DNA of 64,000 bases, from contig OX637797.1 in the NCBI GenBank assembly GCA_951802425.1, forward strand, positions 2,976,001 to 3,040,000, in the 5' to 3' direction. A program made the position numbers and the translations under genes. Source of the DNA: Clavaria fumosa. Taxonomy: Eukaryota; Basidiomycota; Agaricomycetes; Agaricales; Clavariaceae. How positions within the stretch are numbered: position 1 is the first letter of the stretch; every line of letters begins with the position of its first letter. A model generated the notes under the pieces. It saw nothing but the letters and a program-made list of their open reading frames with translations, ran no database searches and was not told the origin of the DNA. Below, one piece after another: positions 9,964 through 22,148 of the stretch.

Positions 9964-10333
9964 TTTCGTGTTCTGCAAGCACGATGTACATACAGCGTCA
10001 CGATCTGGGGTGAACAGTGACCAACTTCTTGGTGTTATAACGTTCTGTGTTCCATTTTCCATCCCAATTTCTTGAAACTTGCGATCGGACACTTCTCAAT
10101 TCGCTTCGATTGCTCACACTAGGGACACTTGCTGTACCGACATACGATACACCCCGTTGTAATACTTACCAGAGAGTACGCATTGAATAATTACACGCCA
10201 CCAGACCTAAAAAATTTCACAAGGGGGATTGGGCTTCTCTTGTGGCTGTGAGATGTAATGAGTGTAACCACGCGGTCTGATATATTGGCCTGTAGTTGAC
10301 GACGTGTACTGCGGAAGAAAACAAAGCCCAGGG
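9964..10333. other. Convergent intergenic region
   Basis: This is the space between the 3' ends of the HMG-box gene and ATP7. I see no gene, repeat or RNA structure in it. Confidence 0.5.
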
Positions 10334-11165
10334 TCACATCAGGTTCAGGTCGCCAAACTTCTCTTTGTAACCTGATGCATACAAAGGGTGGGCGTGTGAA
10401 GCAAATGAGCCATTCTGTTGGTGAAACATACCAGGCACAGTCCATTTACCCTTCTTCACCATTTGCGCCACGGCCTCCGCTATCCGGGGATGGGCTTGAC
10501 CCACGTCCTCAACCTATTACGTCCGATTCAATTAAGACGACCGGAAGAAGCCGAAGACCTTGCTTACAGTTAATTGCTCGAAGGGGCGCGCATTTTCAAT
10601 GTTCGCGAGAGTCGCGTTGAGGTCATTCAGTTCGGCGTCGATTTTGTACGTGGTCTCTTGGGCTTTAGCGACCTGTTTCACGCAAATTTATGACGGAAAG
10701 GGACACCGTTTGTAAGAAATTTAGGTGAACTCGTGATATAGACGATACACACCGCTTTGGCCTCGAAGGCTTCGATAGCGTTAATGTGCACGCTGACGTC
10801 GTATGTGACCGGTTTGAACCCCTTCATGAGCTTTTCCGCCTCGTCTACAATAGCCTGATTCTTTAGCACAGAACGATAATGCGCAAAGTCTATGGTTGTG
10901 GGTTGAGTAGAGAGCTGATTGTGACGGTGTTGTGCGTCATGATGTCGTTTGCGAAAGGCTTGCAACGCAGAAAGTGTCTCTGAAATGAGGTGACATCCTC
11001 AAATCAACATCGATTCGGAGAAGGCCGTCAGTCCCGGTGATGCGTACCTTTACCAAGTCCAAGTGAAGAGTAGATGCGCGTAAAGTCCTTAACGAACATG
11101 GGTGTCATTCAATGCCATTTGGGCGCTTATAAACTCACTAAAGCCGCAAGGGCTCTCGAAGCCAT
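10334..11165 (-). CDS. ATP7: ATP synthase subunit d, mitochondrial
   Basis: Subunit d is part of the peripheral stalk of mitochondrial F1Fo ATP synthase. The exons read in order from the minus strand as MASRALAAL, then DFTRIYSSLGLGK, then ETLSALQAFRKRHHDAQ. They continue with QLSTQPTTIDFAHYRSVLKN, KPVTYDVSVHINAIEAFEAK, DAELNDLNATLANIENARPF and VEDVGQAHPRIAEAVAQMVK, and finish KGKWTVPGYKEKFGDLNLM. This matches the fungal Atp7 pattern along its whole length, including the conserved closing VPGYKEKFG motif. The start at 11165 gives a normal short N-terminus, and all introns are GT-AG. The gene is convergent with the HMG-box gene and looks intact. Confidence 0.93.
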
Positions 11166-11461
11166 TGCTTCATAACATTTCAGCCTGGCTTCCCTTTTGC
11201 AATGCGACTGGGAGCTCACCTCAGAATGTTGATGATGAAGGTGACGCAGCCGATGTTTTCCGGAACGGAAACCTGCTTACTAATCTGGAATGGCTAATGG
11301 TTCTCCTCTGAACTTCAGAGCTTCAGCGCTTCAGCAATGAACATTAATGAACTTGGAAACCCGGAATGTGGCTTGTGCAGAATGTGATTTTGACTGATAT
11401 GCTAACTGAAGTAGGCTAAGTAAAATTTGTGCGAAGTCGCCCAAGGGCCGGGACGTCGTAT

Positions 11462-14400
11462 TCATCGTCCCTTCTTATCCGCTTTCCACTCTTTGAACAT
11501 GCCATCCAAACTTCTGTGAATCAGGACGGTAGGCAAGCACCGGATGACCTCCCCGACACGTTCCTCGACCTCAACCTGTCCCTTGTCGCCCAACGCCTTC
11601 GTTGCATATTCCGTCGTCATTCGGAAGATCGCAAGGACAGCGAGCGATACGTGCGTCTGCTGGGTGCTATACGGAGAGCTGCGCGAAGATAGCAGCGGAC
11701 CGAGTGAGCTCGACCCATACGACGCGGGCTGGGCAAAAGTGGTCGCCCGATCTCCCCGGACCAGACGCAGTAGTATCTCAAGTATATGCTCAGGCTCCGT
11801 CATGTGTGTTTTGACGAAACGCTGGCGGTCAGTTTGATGCCCGACGTTTGAGTTGGCAGCCCATCCGTCAAGGATCGTACGGATGGTGGGTGCCTGAGAA
11901 AATCAACTATCAACCAGCATTCCAAACAGGATACGGGATATCGTTACCGGGTCGGGATCTTTCACCTCAATTTTCTTTTCCCAGCTCTCCTGGGCGGCAT
12001 CACCTGCTACCCAAAACATCCGACCGAACATACTCCTCAACCATTCCTGGACGTCTCCAGTCTTAACCCATCTGGGCTCTGATAGAGGTCGTTCCTTGTC
12101 AAGATGAACAGTCATGGTTATCTTGGCAGGCAGGGTCGCCCGACCGAACGGAGGAACCGTGTCGTCCGTCTCGGAGAAATCTGGAAGAGCTTGGAGGGGG
12201 AGATAAAACTTCGAAACCTCGGATAGGCCTTCAACCTACGAGGGGGCTAAGCAAACTAGAATCGTGGCTAAGAAGACGAGACGAGAACTGACGTAGATTC
12301 CCTTGAAACCATTGTTGTCGCTTTCACCGAGGTTCATAATGACTTCAATCCTGCTCTCTGCTCTAAAAACGATGAGTGTGTCGATGACTTCTGCGTCCAC
12401 CACTAGTCTTCTGCTTCCACCCGCGTATGATATCGACAACCGGTTTGCCGAGGGAGTCTTAGAAGCTTTCTCCGCCTTGACAGGCAGAGAAGGCGTATCG
12501 ACGGAGCCAGCGGATGAAGCGGGCTCACCACATCCAGGCTCAACCGGCGAGTCATCGTCGCCATGTTTGATTTCGGTCACGACAAGTTCTGCTTCTTCCC
12601 CTACTTCAGTGCCTACTTCGGTGCCTACTTCGGTGCTTGTCTCGCACAGAACTGCAACTTCGCCAGCCTCAGTGATGTCAACCTCGTGCGGAACTGCAGC
12701 TTCGTCCTGCTCTTGGCCAGTCACAGTGACAGCAAGCTCAGAGGTCGCTGCAGCTTCACTTTGCGGTTGGCCAGTCGCAGTGACAGCAAGCTCAGAGGTT
12801 GCTGCAGCTTCACTTTGCGGTTGGCCAGTCGCAGTGACGGAAACCTCCAAATCGCCATCATCATCCTCAAGCTTCTTTCGCTTGCCTTTCCTCGCATCCG
12901 GCAGGACGTGACCTGATCCAGATGAATAGTTATAGGGAAGGTGAGAATCATCAGGAGACACCGGAGTATGAAAATATATCCGCACTCGAGACGGAGGAGG
13001 GGAATTGAACGAGCCAGACGACGTGTCAGGAGAGGAAGAATGGATGACCACTTCTGTGGGAACTGCTTTCAGCTCTCTTCCTGATGTGGTCTCGCTCGCA
13101 TTTACAGTCGGACCATTTCCAACGCCTGTGGCGCCTATTGCAACATCTGGTTCTGTTGGCTCAGGCTTTGTGGTGACTTGTAAGGCATCCGGAATGACGG
13201 TCGTTTCGTCAGTCTCAGTCTTCACAGGTGAAGGAGGCACAGGAGACGGTAAAACGCCCCAAGACCAGTTTAATTCCAAAATCTCCAGAGCCACGAGCTT
13301 GAAATCCGTTAGTGTCCGCCTATTTTCGTCTTTCTTACCGCTGGCTCCGGCACTAGAATTCATGGGCCCATCTCTGGCGCCAGATGTACTGCTTCCGTCC
13401 TGTCGACTGCCACGTCCAGAGCTTTGGTGACCTTGATTCCGGTTCCTGTAGGATGCATTCTGCGAATGATGAGGGTATGTTCCGCTGCCATTGCTAGCGT
13501 TGAACGAGCCGCCTCTTCGGTTGTGAAGCTCTTTGTTCGCAAAATTTCCTCTTGGGGCGTGTCCCCTCATCGAACCGCCGATACCGCCACTACCACCACT
13601 AGGACCGCCTCCCCGCGCTGGACCAGGATAAATATTAGGAACCTTGCCGCGACCTCCTCGTCCACCCCTACCACCTGGAGAGCCCCTCCCGCCGGTTGCG
13701 CCTCCTCTGTTCATAGGAGTGGCCAGGGGAATCTGGGTAAAACTTGAACCCCCACTTTGCGATGGGCCAGAAGGCCGTGGACCGAACGATCCACTGGGAC
13801 GTTGAGGAGGGGGAGGAGGGGGCTGGAATTGTGGTTGAGGCGGAAGAGGAGAATGGCGAGTCTGATTTTGGTTATGATAGCTAGGACCATCGAACCTTTG
13901 ACGCTTGGCGGGGGGGAGATGATTCTGCGGGGTGTGATGTACGTTATGTCGAGGTTGATGTTGCATTGGCGTTTGATGATGTTGTGGAAAGAATTGCGGC
14001 TGAGGTTGTGGTTGCTGCGGTGGGGGATGGTGGTACGGAGCTTGGGATGACATAGGCTGAGCCGTTGCTTGTGGTACATACGGTTGAACGTATGGTTGAT
14101 ACGGATTATACGCCGGCTGAGTAGGAGGGGCTTGTGCGAGAGGAGCAGGAGGTGGTGGGGGTTGAGAAGGCTGATAGTGTTGTTGCGGCTGAGGAGCATT
14201 TTGTCGTTGCCAATTATGTTGTCCTCCGTACCCGTAATTCGCATACAACGCGCTATGCTCCGGCGAAGGTTGCACAGGAGGTTGCGGAGGCGTCCACTGC
14301 GAGGTATACGCGGCGACAGCTGGTGTCTGGACATTCTGGACTGCAGCTGCAGCCGCCCAATATGCTGAGTAGTCTTGAGATGCCTGGTGAGGCGGCGGAG

Positions 14401-14464
14401 GTCCGGGAGGCAGTGGAGGCTGTTGTGAGTAGCTCGGAGGAGGTACGAATGGATTCTTGCTCAT
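11462..14464 (-). CDS. Conserved basidiomycete-type protein of unknown function, Pro/Gln-rich
   Basis: I do not recognise the function. The N-terminal 250 or so residues are rich in Pro, Gln, Tyr and Ser (for example MSKNPFVPPPSYSQQPPLPP). Gly/Arg-rich runs of RGG type follow (GGRGSPGGRGGRGGRGK), a composition often seen in RNA-associated proteins. A conserved-looking block RRTLTDFKLVALEILELNWS is followed by an acidic repeat region. The C-terminal part looks folded, with VVDAEVIDTLIVFRAESRIE, VHLDKERPLSEPRW and EHILEILLRLVRGDRA. It is spread over at least two further exons beyond the long first one, joined at about 12292/12239 and 11924/11900. The start at 14464 was preferred to an upstream frame extension because the conserved proline-rich run begins there. 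Confidence 0.65.
12713..12839 (-). repeat. 54-bp tandem repeat inside the unknown gene
   Basis: Units start at 12713, 12767 and 12821 (the last is partial) and differ by a few bases. In the encoded protein they give repeats of TATGQPQSEAAATSELAV. Confidence 0.9.
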
Positions 14465-14808
14465 TGGTGTAGAATGCGACGGTGTGGTAGTATATAACAA
14501 CCTTCACGCCGACAGATGCTGGACCGATGAACTTGGAATGTTGAGTGTCAAGAGTAGAGTTGAATGAATGAACTTCGGGAGAGTGGCTGTGCTACGCCAA
14601 TTTTTTTAGGTGGGCTGGGCTTGTAAGCGGCATCTCGGCAATCCGGAGCTTGCCGAATAAGTTATACAGTATAACAGCCACCATTAGTCTGCGTTGTCTT
14701 CTTCGAAGTAACATCATCGAAATAACAAAAGTCTTTGGCTTTAAGTGTCACGAATGAGGCGAGTGAACCGCTCCACGTAAAGATTGCCGTTTGCTGACAC
14801 CAGGGAGT
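14465..14808. other. Divergent intergenic region
   Basis: This is the presumed promoter space between the unknown minus-strand gene and RPL3. No in-frame ATG for RPL3 is found here before an upstream stop. No other feature is seen. Confidence 0.45.
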
Positions 14809-16221
14809 AGCCACCGCAAGGTGCGTTGAAAACGCGTCCCAGTGCTCTCGGTCTGACTTTGTGTAGTTTGAAGCGCCCCGCCATGGTTCCTTGGGCTTTC
14901 TACCTCGAAAGCGCGCCGCTCGTCATCGTGGCAAGGTCAAATCTTTCCCTAGGGTAAGTTCTTTGATACATTGACATTGACTTGACTCATTCCAACTCCC
15001 GTTGTAGGATGACCCCAAGAAGTCAGTGCATCTGACCGCCTTGATGGGTTATAAGGCTGGCATGACACACGTTGTCCGCGACCTGGATCGTCCAGCCTCG
15101 AGTACGTGCTACGCAATATCATTTCGCTTTCCAAGTCCTGACATAAGTGTAACAGAGATGCACAAACGTGAGATTGTCGAAGCAGTAACCATCGTTGAAA
15201 CGCCACCCATGGTCGTCGTCGGTGTTGTCGGCTACGTTGAGACTCCTCGCGGTCTACGAACCCTCACCACTGTATGGGCTTCTCATTTGGACGACTCGGT
15301 TAAGCGCAGATTTTACAAAAGCTGGTACCGCTCTAAGATGAAGGCCTTCACACGGTACGCAAAGAAGTATGAAGAAGGTGCCAAGCCCATCGCTCGGGAG
15401 CTGGAGCGTATTAGGAAATACTGCACCGTGGTCCGTGTCCTTGCACACACCCAAATTCGCAAGACTGGTCTCAGCCAGAAGAAAGCGCATCTGATGGAGA
15501 TCCAAATCAATGGCGGATCACCCGCCGACAAAGTCGAGTACGCGCACGGACTGTTCGAGAAGGAAGTAAACCTTGGAACTGTGTTTGAGCAGGATGAATG
15601 TGTTGATGTTATCGCCGTCACGAAAGGTCATGGATTCGAGGGCGTCACACACAGATGGGGGACAAAGAAGTTGCCGAGGAAGACACATAAAGGTCTCAGA
15701 AAAGTTGCCTGTATTGGTGCTTGGCATCCTTCCAAGGTTATGTTCTCTGTCGCTCGCGCTGGTCAAAGTAAGTCTGCTCTAGCCGTGTGGCTTAGACTGG
15801 GCTAATTTATCGCAGACGGATACCATCACCGCACCGAACTTAACAAAAAGATTTATCGTATCGGTTTGGGCGAGAACGAGTCAAGCGCTGCGACTGAGGC
15901 CGACGTTACCAAGAAAGGCATCACACCTATGGGCGGTTTCCCTCATTATGGAATTGTCAAAAACGATTTCTTGATGCTCAAGGGTTCAATACCTGGCACT
16001 AAGAAGCGCGTCATCACCATTCGGAAATCACTTATGGTCCACACCTCGCGGAAAGACCTGGAGAAGGTCCAACTCAAGTTTATCGACACATCATCCAAGT
16101 TTGGGGTATGTTATATTTCTCTCCCCTCCATGGCTTGTATTGACTTGCTTTCTAGCACGGCAAGTTCCAAACATTCGAGGAGAAGAATGCCTTCCTTGGA
16201 GCGCGCAGGGGTCAGACTTGA
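14809..16221 (+). CDS. RPL3: Ribosomal protein uL3 (RPL3), start codon not found
   Basis: uL3 is a core protein of the large ribosomal subunit near the peptidyl transferase centre. The first recognisable exon reads SHRK, then [48 protein letters not shown] and [36 protein letters not shown], which carries the central-loop W-finger, [20 protein letters not shown] and [18 protein letters not shown] follow. The body has no stops and good splice sites. Two oddities stand out. The codon before SHRK is AGT, and a stop lies upstream with no ATG between. The usual C-terminal lysine-rich end after FLG is replaced by ARRGQT and a stop at 16219-16221. It is either a real gene with a missed first exon or miscalled bases, or a recently disabled paralogue. 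Confidence 0.8.
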
Positions 16222-16499
16222 TTTTATACACATTTTTGTACCTGTCTTTGCGCAATCTTTTCGACGTACGAGTTCACGAGGGAAAGTGTTCGGCAAAGCC
16301 CTGTGTTTGGTGGCTCAATCGCCCAGTGTTCAGTTATCGTCAACAAACATGGAGAAATATCACGCTTGTCACGCGTAACCGTAAGCCCACGTGACCGCTC
16401 ATCACCCATCCCAAACTCTTCCGCATGCGGCTCAGGTGGGTCTGAGCCCTCTTTCCATCCTCGCGGAACCTGCACATAATGTTTCTATTCTATAGCGGT

Positions 16500-19400
16500 A
16501 TGCGAAGATCAACAGAGCAGGAACCGTCGGATCCGATACAAGCCTTCTCCTCCCCAACCGCAGCGGGTGAGACCCGGCGTGAGCTGGATGCCCCGCTAGG
16601 CGCACGGTTCTCTTCTCCAAAAGCTCTTAAGAACGAAGCTGAATCGCGACGGCGCGCGAAAGAGTTGGCCGAGTTCAAGAGACGCGCAGCTGCACGGTCC
16701 GCGTCAGTTGTCGAGGATGAGGACGATTTGGTCATCGAGGATGCGGTGCCCAAAAGCGGTCTCATTGAGAAACGGCCGAATAGCCGGCATGCACGCGTCG
16801 TGGAAAGTCTGAGGAGAGGCAGTAGGGCAACGACGGCAGGACACGCCGAAGGGTCTATCACAATCGCCCAATTAAACCGCCAGCTACTGGAGGGTGTACA
16901 CGCGGCTAACAGGCAAGTGGTTGCCAGAAAAGAAGAGGAATGGAAAAAAAGAGGAGGAAGGCTGCAAGAAAGGATACAGGGGGACGGGCTCGAAGTTGCC
17001 TTTCGAGTTTATGCGGAAAAGGCTGAGAAGGCGAAAGAAAGCGTACGCGTGGAGGAAGCGCAGGACGACGAACAAGGAAGCGATGACGATCGGATCCCTG
17101 ACCATGAGCCAGATCAGATCTTCAGCCCCGCAAGGGGTAGTGCCAGTCCCATGCAGAGAACGCCCACTGACAATGACGGGGACATCTCTACTACTGAAAC
17201 CTTGGACGATGAGGACGACGAAGACAAGGAAAACGTCCAACCTCGCCGAAGAGCCCCTGTGCGTCGCATTCGACTAACACTCGATTCTGACGACGAGGAC
17301 AATGGACGTTCCCCTACTCCGCCACTGGGACGTGTTTTGGTTCCAGAGACGTCCGTCGTCCTCGACGAGCATGGGAATTTGCCACGTCGTCCCCTTTCGC
17401 GTCAGTTGTCATTGTCGTCCTTTGGCTCTGATAACGACGAGGAAAAGGAGAACCAACAATGCAGGATGTGGGACCAGAGCGAGGACAAGGAGAACAAAGC
17501 TGTCGTGCGGCATGAGCTACTCCTAGGTGACACGGTAGACTCGAATCTTGGCCTTCCTCGGACTAGTTTGGGTCAAGATGGTGGCATTGTACAGGACTTG
17601 GGCGCACACCGAGGTCTGTTGGACAGCGACAATGAAATTGAAGAGAAGAAGGCCCGGGAGCCACTCGCGGAACTGTACAGGGCTAGCCAGGATGAAGATG
17701 ACGATGTTTCTCTGTCACCAGTCTCCACGCCGGTGCTCACGCCGTTCATGTCGAGACTGACCCAAAGTCAAGGCCAGTCGAACACGACCGTGTCCGAAGA
17801 CCCGCCTTCTCCGACTCTGAAACCGTTCTTGCCCGTCGACGGCGGCGGAAGTTCGTTCGATTTCGATGAGAATAGCTTCGGAGATGGGGACGGCTTCCAG
17901 CCATTGAAACCTGCATTTGGTTCGTTATTTGAGGATGGGACGCAGAAGGCCAGCCCTTCCTCAGGCTTTAGGCCTTTGTTTGGATCCAAGGTTTGATAAC
18001 TTGTCTCTCTTTTACGATACTAATCGCTAACGGATAGTACTCTAAGCTTCAACGGGCACCGACACCTGACCTTGAAGACCTTCCGCTGACGTTTGATGTT
18101 GGGCTGGCTCCGGCACTGGAGGTAAGCGAGAGCAAGCGTCGACAAGCAGATTCCATCTTCGAGAAGGAGCAAGGGTACCTTGTCGAAGGGTTTGAGCTCG
18201 AATTGAAGAAGAGCAAGAGGCAGGAACCGGAGATCTATGTCAACGACCATGGGTGAGTGACTTAAGTCCATCGTCAGTTGTTTTCAGCAGCACTCAGGAG
18301 GGCAAACGTGAAGGTTCTTGACACAGACAAAGCCGGATGTCTCCACTCCGGAAGTCTACAGAATGGTGTTGTCACCCGCGACGCAATCGCAACGCCCAGG
18401 AACAGCTCTGCGTCTCGAGAGGCAGAGACGCCCACTACAGACGCTGTCTCTTGTAACCGAGGAACCGCAAGACTCTCCCAAGTCTCTGAAGCGGCTGAGG
18501 AAAATAAGGAGTCCCATCGAGGATCCGTTTGAGAAAGGCGGCTATCGTTCCAGTCCTTCTCCCAGTCCGACGCACCGGCCCACCAACGCATTTGCGCTGC
18601 TCACTCGTAAGGTGGATCCGCACAGACGAGGCGGGGATAAACCGTTGAAGCCATCCGAGTTTGTTGAAGCGGAGGCGGTGGAGTCAGACGATGACGAGCT
18701 ACGTGGGTTTGATATGTTCGGAAAGAAGACCGACCAAGGTGATGAGGAAGGGGATGGGGAAGACTTGGACGCGACGCTCACAGAACTGGTGGATGACAAG
18801 GAGATGAAGGAAGAAGAAGTAGGGAAGGATAAGATCTTGGAGAAGCATCAGTACGAATATCTCTTTGATGCTGTCTGAGAACTGAATGATGATCTGACCG
18901 CGCACAGAGAGCACCTTGCAGAGGATGATAGCAAGCTCCAGAAGTTGCACACGGATGTAATCGAGGGGAAGTTTAGGACGAAGAGAAGAAATCGGGGTGT
19001 CGATTTCAGCGATAGTGAAGACGACGATGATGACGAAGAAAGCCGTGCCATAAGGCGGAAGATGCGCAAGAAGAGGAAGATTGATGGCGACACGCTCGAT
19101 GCCCTTGGTTAGTTCCTCAACGCCCAGATCGAAGCATGGCTAACACCGCGGCAGCTGAGGATGATGAGACGCGCGCTTTCTATGACGCGTACCACCAGCC
19201 CTTGGTGGACGATGACAATCCCGAATTCGACTATCTTCAGCAAGGCGAAGAGGGCGTAGGCGCGGCAGGCGAGAATGACGATGAAGAGGAAGAGCTTGAA
19301 GAGCGAGGACAAATTTCGATCCATGAAGCGCGGGCGCTTGCCGCTCAAGTGGCTCGGCAGAACCAGGTTTGTCTTGTGTTATGGTGTTTCGGGAATTGAC

Positions 19401-19920
19401 ACCTCACGAAGCGGTCTTGCTCAGGTAGTCGAGTCGTTTGATCCTCAAGACGTGTCATGGGCCGACGGCACGCTTTCTGATGAGGAAGGACTGCAGCGTG
19501 TGCGTGTGCGAGACACGTCCGTCGTGACCAAGACCGCAGCGCGCCGGGCCCCTCTCGGAGACGCTGATTTTGATGGTTACCTGGAGGTACGTCGCGGATT
19601 TTTGCCTTCACGCTGGGAATTCAGCGATCTGACGGGCCTCGGAACTGTAGCAGCGTCATGTACCCCCGCGAAACCCGAAGCATCAGCTGCGGGAGGCAGA
19701 GTGGGCGGCGAGAGAGCGGAAAGCCCGGAGCGGAGGCACTGCACGTTCTGCAGCGGGCGCTGCGGTGACAGGACATGCCAGACCCAAGCCGAAGGTGGAG
19801 AGGGATGCCTCGCGACTGGGCGCATCTAGCTCAGGGACGTCGGTGGCCGAAAGGCGTCGCACGGTGAAGGCACCTAGTATTCTGTCGAAGGTGTCTGACA
19901 GGAGTGGCCGATTCGCGTGA
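16500..19920 (+). CDS. MRC1: Mediator of replication checkpoint (Mrc1/Claspin family)
   Basis: Mrc1 travels with the replication fork and carries the checkpoint signal to the effector kinase. The protein is very acidic and largely unstructured, with many SQ/TQ sites expected of a checkpoint mediator. The Mrc1-like domain lies near the middle, with KPSEFVEAEAVESDDDELRG, LDATLTELVDDKEM, LQKLHTDVIEGKFRTKRRNR and GVDFSDSEDDDDDE. The C-terminus has SFDPQDVSWADGTLSDEE and ends PSILSKVSDRSGRFA. An apparent stop at about 18876 falls inside an intron (donor 18849). The start is uncertain: the ATG at 16500 follows TATAG, so a short upstream exon may supply the true N-terminus. Confidence 0.85.
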
Positions 19921-20921
19921 TGGGTACATCGATGAGTATTCTCAATTGTACTATTCTTCAGCATCAAGTTTCTCTTCTCTTCTTTTTATCTCTTGGTCTA
20001 CATTGCTTTGCTTAGAAGCTGAATGACAGTATCGCAGACAAAACGTTCGTCGCAATATCTACATGATTTTAGTTTCTCGAGTTGTAAAAATTTAGTTTTG
20101 CAAAGCAATCTTGATAACTATAATATGGTATTGACGAAACAGAAAAGCCACCCGAAAAAATATATTATCGCTGGGTCATGAACGATATTTTATGCCAAGG
20201 GGTTGCGTGATGCGCATCCAGGTATTCTTCTTGGGCCGAATTGGCTGTGCGCCGTAGAGGCGGGATGTGGGTCGGGGTGAAGTATTTCTTCGTTTGCGAC
20301 GGTTGGATTGATGTATCTTTGATAGGTACATTTAGAGTCTAGAAAGAATAAAGGCTCACAAGGAATCACATACTTTGTGTCGTTGCATAATAAGTTTCGC
20401 CATGCAAACTGGTGGACCCGTTTCACGGACTGGGTTCTCTGCGAGAAAAGCGGACAGTGTCACCCAAAGTTACTACAAAGATCGAATACAGCGCCATCCT
20501 CACTGGAAGCAACGAGAGCCACACCAGACTCGTGAACATCCAGAAAGTCGTCTACGGCGGTGATAGCTTGCCATACGGCGGGCAAGAAGGTGTAAATGAA
20601 GAGTAGGGCGGCGAGGATGGAGATGAGAACTGCGCGGAACATGATGAGATGAAGCTAGGACAGCCTGGACGGCTGGTGGGAGAGGCCAGCGATGCTCAAG
20701 CTGTCCGAGCAGGTCGACTTGGATATGAGACGATGGTGCGATGGCTGTAAAAATGCGATGATACTGCTTATGTCAGCATTATTAACCATTCTTTTGGGGA
20801 TCAAATTACGTCAGATCAATTTCACCACGCCACGAGAACCACGCGACCATGCGGGGAAAGAGAAGCCTTTTTTGAGTGTGCCTTGTGCAGAGCTCGTCGT
20901 GATCGTCGTCGCGTGAGGGCG
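19921..20921. other. Intergenic region, AT-rich in its first half
   Basis: This lies between MRC1 and tafazzin. The first 250 bases are rich in A and T and have no frame of interest. A possible small minus-strand gene at 20190-20642 is listed separately. Confidence 0.45.
20190..20642 (-). CDS. Possible small membrane or secreted protein, unknown
   Basis: The minus strand from 20642 begins MFRAVLISILAALLFIYTFL, a good signal peptide or membrane anchor, followed by PAVWQAITAVDDFLDVHESG. A second open stretch in a different frame could follow after a TCTCGCAG acceptor near 20440, beginning RTQSVKRVHQFAWRNLL. No clean donor is visible, and I recognise no family. It may be a real small gene or chance. 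Confidence 0.25.
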
Positions 20922-22148
20922 ATGAACCGTCTCACTTCGGCAGCGACGATAACCGCTGTAGGTCTCACTTGCAAGGCGTTTCTTAATCTAGGATTCTGCT
21001 CTTGCACCGTGGATGGCTTGCCTATACTCATTGATGCCCTCACCAGCCCAGCGAGAGATCAAGGGCAAGGGTTACTCACAGGTTAGTCTGGCTCAATAAG
21101 GTCACCCGTTTTCCTCCTTACAGGTCTCTTTCGCAGTCGCTAATCACATCTCGACGTATGTTACGCGCGCCTCACGGTCCTCCTGTTGCTCATCCACGGC
21201 ACCGCCAGACTTGATGATCCCCTCATGTGGGGCACGCTACCCGTTAGATATTATCTTCGATCTCACACTATGAGGTGGGCATTGGGAGCCTCCGAAATCA
21301 TGTTCACCAACCCGTGTGTCCCTCGGTCTATACCCGACTCTAGGGCTTGTTGACGTAATCAGTCTCTCTTCAGCCTTCTTTCGTAACGGCCAAGTTGTCG
21401 AGACCTTTCGCGGACAGGGAGTGTATCAGCCCGCTGTCAATCTCGCCATCCAAAAGCTCGATCAGGGCCATTGGGTATAGCCTCCCCGAACCCGCCGTCC
21501 GCGGATGATTGACGCGCAGGTCAACGTCTTAGGTGCATATCTTCCCCGAAAGCAAAGTCATACAACCGAAGGACTACACCGTCACTTGTGGCCGAGCGCA
21601 TTTGACAAGGTTTAAATGGGGTTTGTGCGTCTCGGGACTCTGCCTCTGGTCTCGTCCACATTGTATGACTAATTCCTCTTCTTATCCCCAGCGGTCGAAT
21701 GCTTATGGAGACGCGTGTCCTCCCCATCGTGATCCCCATCTGGTTGACCGGTACGCGTATCCCCTAGCCTTGATTCGCCCGTCCCCTCAAGCGACCCAAA
21801 AACAAAGGGTTCGATCAACTCATGCCTGCAGGACGCCCCTTTCCAACCAATTACTTGCCCCGTCTGGGCAATCATCTGAGCATCACCGTGGGCGAGCCCG
21901 TCCCGTCCGAGGAGTTCAGGGCAGTCCTAGCTAACCACCCCGGTCGACGAGCCCCGCAGCGGCGTGCAGATTCGGCGAGCGACGCGACATCCTTGCTGGG
22001 ACACGTGGTGGACGGCGAGGACGAGGGCGAGGACGGCCCACGGCGTGCGGTCGAGCAAGTCAGGAGCGAGCTGACGGCCGTCGCTCAGCGTGCGGTCGAG
22101 GCGCTTGGAAGAAGCGTCTCTGGTGACCTCTTGGGCTCCACCAATTGA
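20922..22148 (+). CDS. TAZ1: Tafazzin, monolysocardiolipin acyltransferase
   Basis: Tafazzin remodels cardiolipin by transacylation in mitochondrial membranes. The exons read MNRLTSAATITAVGLTCKAF, then VANHIST-LDDPLMWG, then ALGASEIMFTNP, FRNGQVVETFRGQGVYQPAV and VHIFPES. KVIQPKDYTVT, GRMLMETRVLPIVIPIWLTG, FDQLMPAGRPFP and LPRLGNHLSITVGEPVPSEE follow. The catalytic NHxxxxD motif is complete, formed across an intron. The motif normally written FPEG reads FPES here, at 21543-21554. The C-terminus is a hydrophilic helix-rich tail ending GDLLGSTN. Acceptors were chosen to restore the family frame (for example TTTCGCAG before VANH). The N-terminus is short, and codons upstream of the ATG stay open. 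Confidence 0.88.

Noticed and set aside
12303..12911. 202-codon plus-strand frame
   Set aside because: It lies antisense to the repeat region of the unknown Pro/Gln-rich gene, and its Ser/Thr/Ala-rich text follows from that repeat.
18849..18907. In-frame stop suggesting a broken MRC1
   Set aside because: A GT donor at 18849 and a CAG acceptor at 18907 remove it and restore the Mrc1 domain.
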